From the NCBI GenBank assembly GCA_963626545.1, contig CAVFYJ010000106.1:1-10012 (forward strand): a stretch of 10,012 bases of DNA. Direction: 5' to 3'. This document shows positions 7,610 to 10,012 of this stretch, piece after piece (within the stretch, counting starts at the first letter, position 1; each line of letters opens with the position of its first letter). The stretch comes from Anthropogastromicrobium sp963626545. Its GTDB lineage: Bacteria > Bacillota > Clostridia > Lachnospirales > Lachnospiraceae. The position numbers and the translations under genes are program-made. Under the pieces are notes generated by a model that was not told the origin of the DNA, did no database searches, and worked only from the letters and a program-made list of their open reading frames with translations.

Positions 7610-9062
7610 TTATCCGAAAATGCCGCATTCAAAAAGACATTTTTCCTGCGGAATGTATTTTAATATCCGAACCTCAAATGGATGTAATGTCATCGCTGTC
7701 TCAACATCCACTCGTGTAAGACTTATACGCACCTTTTGCGTCTTTCCTGTGCTCTCAAACAAGCGAAACAGATACGCGTCTTCTTTGTCTAACTTTCTTG
7801 CCGCACTAAGTAACACAGCCGGATTGTCCATTTTAATAGAAGGAATACGGTGTACGGGCTGTAAATTTTCTTTTGTGTTTCCCGGAAATGCCTGTACTGC
7901 CATTGGAGCTTGTCCATACACCTCTGCCTCCTGCGCAATCTGTGTCAGGCGCTCCTCACGACTTCCGCCCTCAATGCGAAATGAAAATTCATGAAGTCCC
8001 TGATCAATATACTCTACCATGCGGTCCTGACGAAGAAGTGGACGGTCTCCAATTGGATGCGCCGAATAGACAGCCGAGTGAATTAGCGAGATACGAATCA
8101 CGCCATTCTTAAAATCAGCGCCGCACGTGCCCGAATTGATCAAAGCCAAACACGGCCTCCACAACCGTGCGAACGGCACCTTTTTCAATCACACGCACCG
8201 ATTCAATTTCTTTTTCCTCACAGGCATGGCGCTCATTTGACGTTCCGCTGTAACGGCTTCCCTCTTTTTTCTCAAGCAATGTAAATTCGCCAATCTCCTC
8301 CCGGTAGGAATGGCGATTCATTCCCCACGGATCGCAGTCTGACTTCATAACCTTGAGCTTGCAGGCACCTGCCTTTACGATTTCTCGCCCGTCAAGTGTC
8401 CAGACAGCCGGAAGTCCTGTCTTTGTGTCAATCTCCACATGAAGATGCCCATTGTCAAACACAAAACGATCGCCAAGAGGGTCTTCTTTTGCCGCCTGCT
8501 TTTCGATCATCTGGATGGATGCGTAAAAACGATTCATAGAGGACGGTTGAAGTGTGGCATGAAAAACGGCCTTTTTTCTCCAGTCCAGATTCATGTTGCA
8601 GCCTTCCTTCTCTAGCTGACTGGCAAGAACCGTATCTTTCTGCCGAATACAAACCTGCGCAAACTGATCCGACCAGTTCTGATCGGCAAGCTGAAACTCA
8701 CAGGCAACATCTGTCTCCACCGCAAACGGATGAGGATTGTACACAAAGATCGGATACTCGCCCGGCGCTGCTTTCTTTTCCTCATCCAGCATTCTAAAAA
8801 ACAATATGCGCTTCCAGCGAAGTACCAAATTCAGCCCATAATCAAGTCTTCGGATGCTTTCCTCCTCCACCGCGCGAATCGCAGAACCCGGCAGCACATC
8901 ATGAAACTCACAAAATAACAGTGCCTTCCATGCTTCCTTTAGATCCGCCTCCATGCGACTTTGCTGTTCCTTCGTCAGAACAGCACGCACTTCATTTCCG
9001 GCAAGCGCCTGTGTAATCATCTTTTCAGCCATGAAAAGCGCCTGCTCCAGACGGCGATGCTT
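7610..9062 (-). pseudogene. GH38 alpha-mannosidase remnant (GH38-B): 5' half missing and internally deleted with a frameshift
   Basis: Homology to GH38 begins at KHRRLEQALFMAEK (9062 inward), which lines up with KNNRKSELALRELE near residue 535 of GH38-A, so roughly the first half of the gene is gone. The HxD zinc motif and the nucleophile Asp are therefore absent; only the last zinc His, in FHDVLPGS, remains. The first frame runs through the middle domains to about 8140 and stops at 8115. The C-terminal piece continues in another frame to the TAA at 7610 (segment GADFKNGVIRISLIHSAVYSAHP onward). Compared with GH38-A, about 90 residues are missing at this join, so this is a deletion and not a single-base slip. 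An in-frame ATG at 9032 could give a 305-residue fragment and an internal ATG at 8188 another, but neither would be catalytic. The gene ends 26 bases before the alpha-galactosidase start and was part of the same operon. It is divergent from GH38-A, so not a recent duplicate. Confidence 0.85.
8136..8150 (-). other. internal deletion/frameshift junction in GH38-B
   Basis: On the - strand one frame reads RTVVEAVFGF into the junction and then terminates, while the frame that continues correctly reads CLALINSGTCGADF out of it. In GH38-A the matching segments (VEQGGLKAVVCVSG and GAVVLNDCKYG) are about 90 residues apart. The two homologous stretches meet within TTTGGCTTTGATCA, so the exact breakpoint is uncertain by around 15 bases. 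A deletion not divisible by three is inferred. Confidence 0.75.
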
Positions 9063-9066
9063 CTAG
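9051..9066 (-). other. deletion junction joining permease 2 to the GH38-B C-terminal half
   Basis: Upstream (to the right) the reading is a permease N-terminus ending ALLIFVLE; downstream (to the left), in a different frame, it is GH38 sequence starting KHRRLEQAL. Both halves are recognisable right up to this point, leaving no room for an intervening gene or mobile element. The rest of permease 2 (about 260 residues), anything that followed it, and the first half of GH38-B are missing. No inverted repeats or transposase traces are seen at the join. Confidence 0.75.
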
Positions 9067-9168
9067 AACAAAGATTAAGAGCGCCCATGTCACGGTCATC
9101 AAAACCTTATCGGCCGGAGATTGATAAAGCTTTACTTTATTTTTCTTTGCTGTTTTTTGTGATCTCAT
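9063..9168 (-). pseudogene. second sugar ABC transporter permease (LplC/carbohydrate type), N-terminal remnant only
   Basis: The ATG at 9166-9168 follows a strong AAGGAGGG site that overlaps the stop of the preceding permease, exactly where the partner permease (MalG/LplC-like) is normally placed. The first ~34 residues have the expected pattern: a basic cytoplasmic start (KKNKVKLYQSPADKV) followed by the start of membrane helix 1 (WALLIFVLE). Homology then ends abruptly at the deletion junction. As it stands the frame runs on out of phase through GH38 sequence to a stop at 9025, giving a 47-residue chimeric peptide. A full permease would be near 290 residues, so it cannot function. The family assignment rests on a short stretch plus gene position, hence moderate confidence. 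Confidence 0.65.
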
Positions 9169-9181
9169 TTTACGCCCTCCT

Positions 9182-10012
9182 TTACCACAAGCTAGTCTCG
9201 CCGAATTTCTGAGAGAACTTATTTGCTGCAAACAGCAAGATGAAATTTACGACCGAGTTAAACAGGCCGACTGCTGTTGAATAGGAATACTGCATATCTC
9301 TCATACCACGCTTATACACATAAGTTGAAATGATTTCGGATACCGGAATATTCAACGTGTTTTGCATCAGATACACTTTCTCAAAGCCAACGCTCATGAC
9401 ATTTCCAACCGCTAAGATTAATTGAATTGTGATAACTGGCTTTAAAACTGGCAGCTCTACAATCTTCATTCGCTGAAAACGATTTGCTCCGTCGATCAAG
9501 GATGCCTCAACAAGCTCCTGATTGACATTTCCGAGTGTCGCAATGTACAAAATTGCCGAGTAACCAGTAGTCTGCCAAACACCCGACCATACATAAATAT
9601 GACGGAAGAGACTTGCCTTACCCATGAAGTCAATTCGCTCAAAACCAAGCTTTGCAAGAATGCTATTTACGATACCAATGTTCAAATGCAGACATTGAAG
9701 AACGATTCCGACCATGACAACCGTTGAGATAAAATATGGTGCGTAGGTTAAAGACTGCATAAACTTCTTAAATCGCTTTCCTCCAATAATATGAAGTGCC
9801 ATCGCTAAAATGATTGGGGCTGGAAAACCGGCAATCAGCTGATACATACTAATGATCATCGTATTTTTTAGGAGCTTTGGCATATCCGGGTTCTGGAAGA
9901 ATTGTTTGAAATATTTCAAACCAACCCATTCGCTTCCAAAAATTCCTTTTCGGAAGGAATAATTTTCAAATGCGATCAGGATGCCGCCCATCGGAACATA
10001 GCAGAATACAAT
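9182..10012 (-). CDS. sugar ABC transporter permease, LplB/MalF type (5' end outside window)
   Basis: The last 276 residues of an inner-membrane subunit of a carbohydrate ABC importer. The frame continues to the window edge as IVFCYVPMGGILIAFENYSF, so the Met at 9991 is internal to the usual YVPM-G-IIAF motif and the true start lies beyond 10012. Seen in order: FRKGIFGSEWVGLKYFKQFF before the transport domain, several membrane segments, the EAA loop ELVEASLIDGANRFQRMKIVELPVLKP (about 166-191 of the visible part) that contacts the ATPase, and the C-terminus GETSLW typical of LplB-type permeases. Such systems use a lipoprotein binding protein and usually a shared ATPase encoded elsewhere. The binding protein gene is not in this window; it may have been lost in the neighbouring deletion or lie beyond the edge. 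The partner permease directly downstream is truncated, so this subunit is probably orphaned. Confidence 0.9.
   Translation of the reverse strand: MVFCYVPMGGILIAFENYSFRKGIFGSEWVGLKYFKQFFQNPDMPKLLKNTMIISMYQLIAGFPAPIILAMALHIIGGKRFKKFMQSLTYAPYFISTVVMVGIVLQCLHLNIGIVNSILAKLGFERIDFMGKASLFRHIYVWSGVWQTTGYSAILYIATLGNVNQELVEASLIDGANRFQRMKIVELPVLKPVITIQLILAVGNVMSVGFEKVYLMQNTLNIPVSEIISTYVYKRGMRDMQYSYSTAVGLFNSVVNFILLFAANKFSQKFGETSLW

Noticed and set aside
9025..9231. A 68-codon - strand frame as an intact small gene
   Set aside because: Its first part is out-of-frame sequence overlapping the permease 1 end, its middle is the permease 2 N-terminus and its end is out-of-frame GH38 sequence; it is a product of the deletion junction.

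Overview
The window looks like a chromosomal carbohydrate-use locus from a low-to-moderate GC Gram-positive anaerobe, most likely a Clostridia/Lachnospiraceae-type gut bacterium. This is inferred from strong AGGAGG-type ribosome binding sites, the LplB-type sugar permease, the protein flavour and the mix of GH36 and GH38 enzymes. No rRNA, tRNA, CRISPR array or insertion sequence was seen, and nothing in the sequence fixes the species.

Layout. The left quarter (about 1-2191) reads on the + strand: the possible last codons of an upstream gene, a ThuA-like protein (80-700), a good extended -10 promoter (714-742) and a sodium:neurotransmitter-symporter family transporter (791-2191). A strong hairpin at 2246-2284 acts as a shared bidirectional terminator. 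Everything right of it reads on the - strand. In transcription order (right to left) it holds an LplB-type sugar ABC permease (9182 to the window edge), the first ~34 codons of a second permease, a damaged GH38 alpha-mannosidase copy (GH38-B, 7610-9062), an intact GH36 alpha-galactosidase (5487-7583) and a large GH38 alpha-mannosidase (GH38-A, 2310-5480).

How it works together. The - strand genes are tightly spaced, with ribosome binding sites overlapping preceding stops, so they form an operon for taking up an oligosaccharide and removing alpha-galactose and alpha-mannose. An N-glycan, mannan or galactomannan-derived substrate is plausible but not shown.

Main observation. The operon is broken in three places, while the genes between stay in good frame. 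(1) GH38-A has an in-frame TGA exactly where the family has Trp in the zinc-site motif HLDLAWLWP. (2) The second permease is cut after ~34 codons and joined directly to the C-terminal half of GH38-B. (3) GH38-B has a second, internal deletion with a frameshift at about 8136-8150. Either this is a mannoside locus caught decaying, or the assembly carries errors and chimeric joins. Read mapping would decide. If the TGA is real and translated, it would be a recoding or readthrough case, and its UGA-C context and a weak downstream hairpin make that worth testing.
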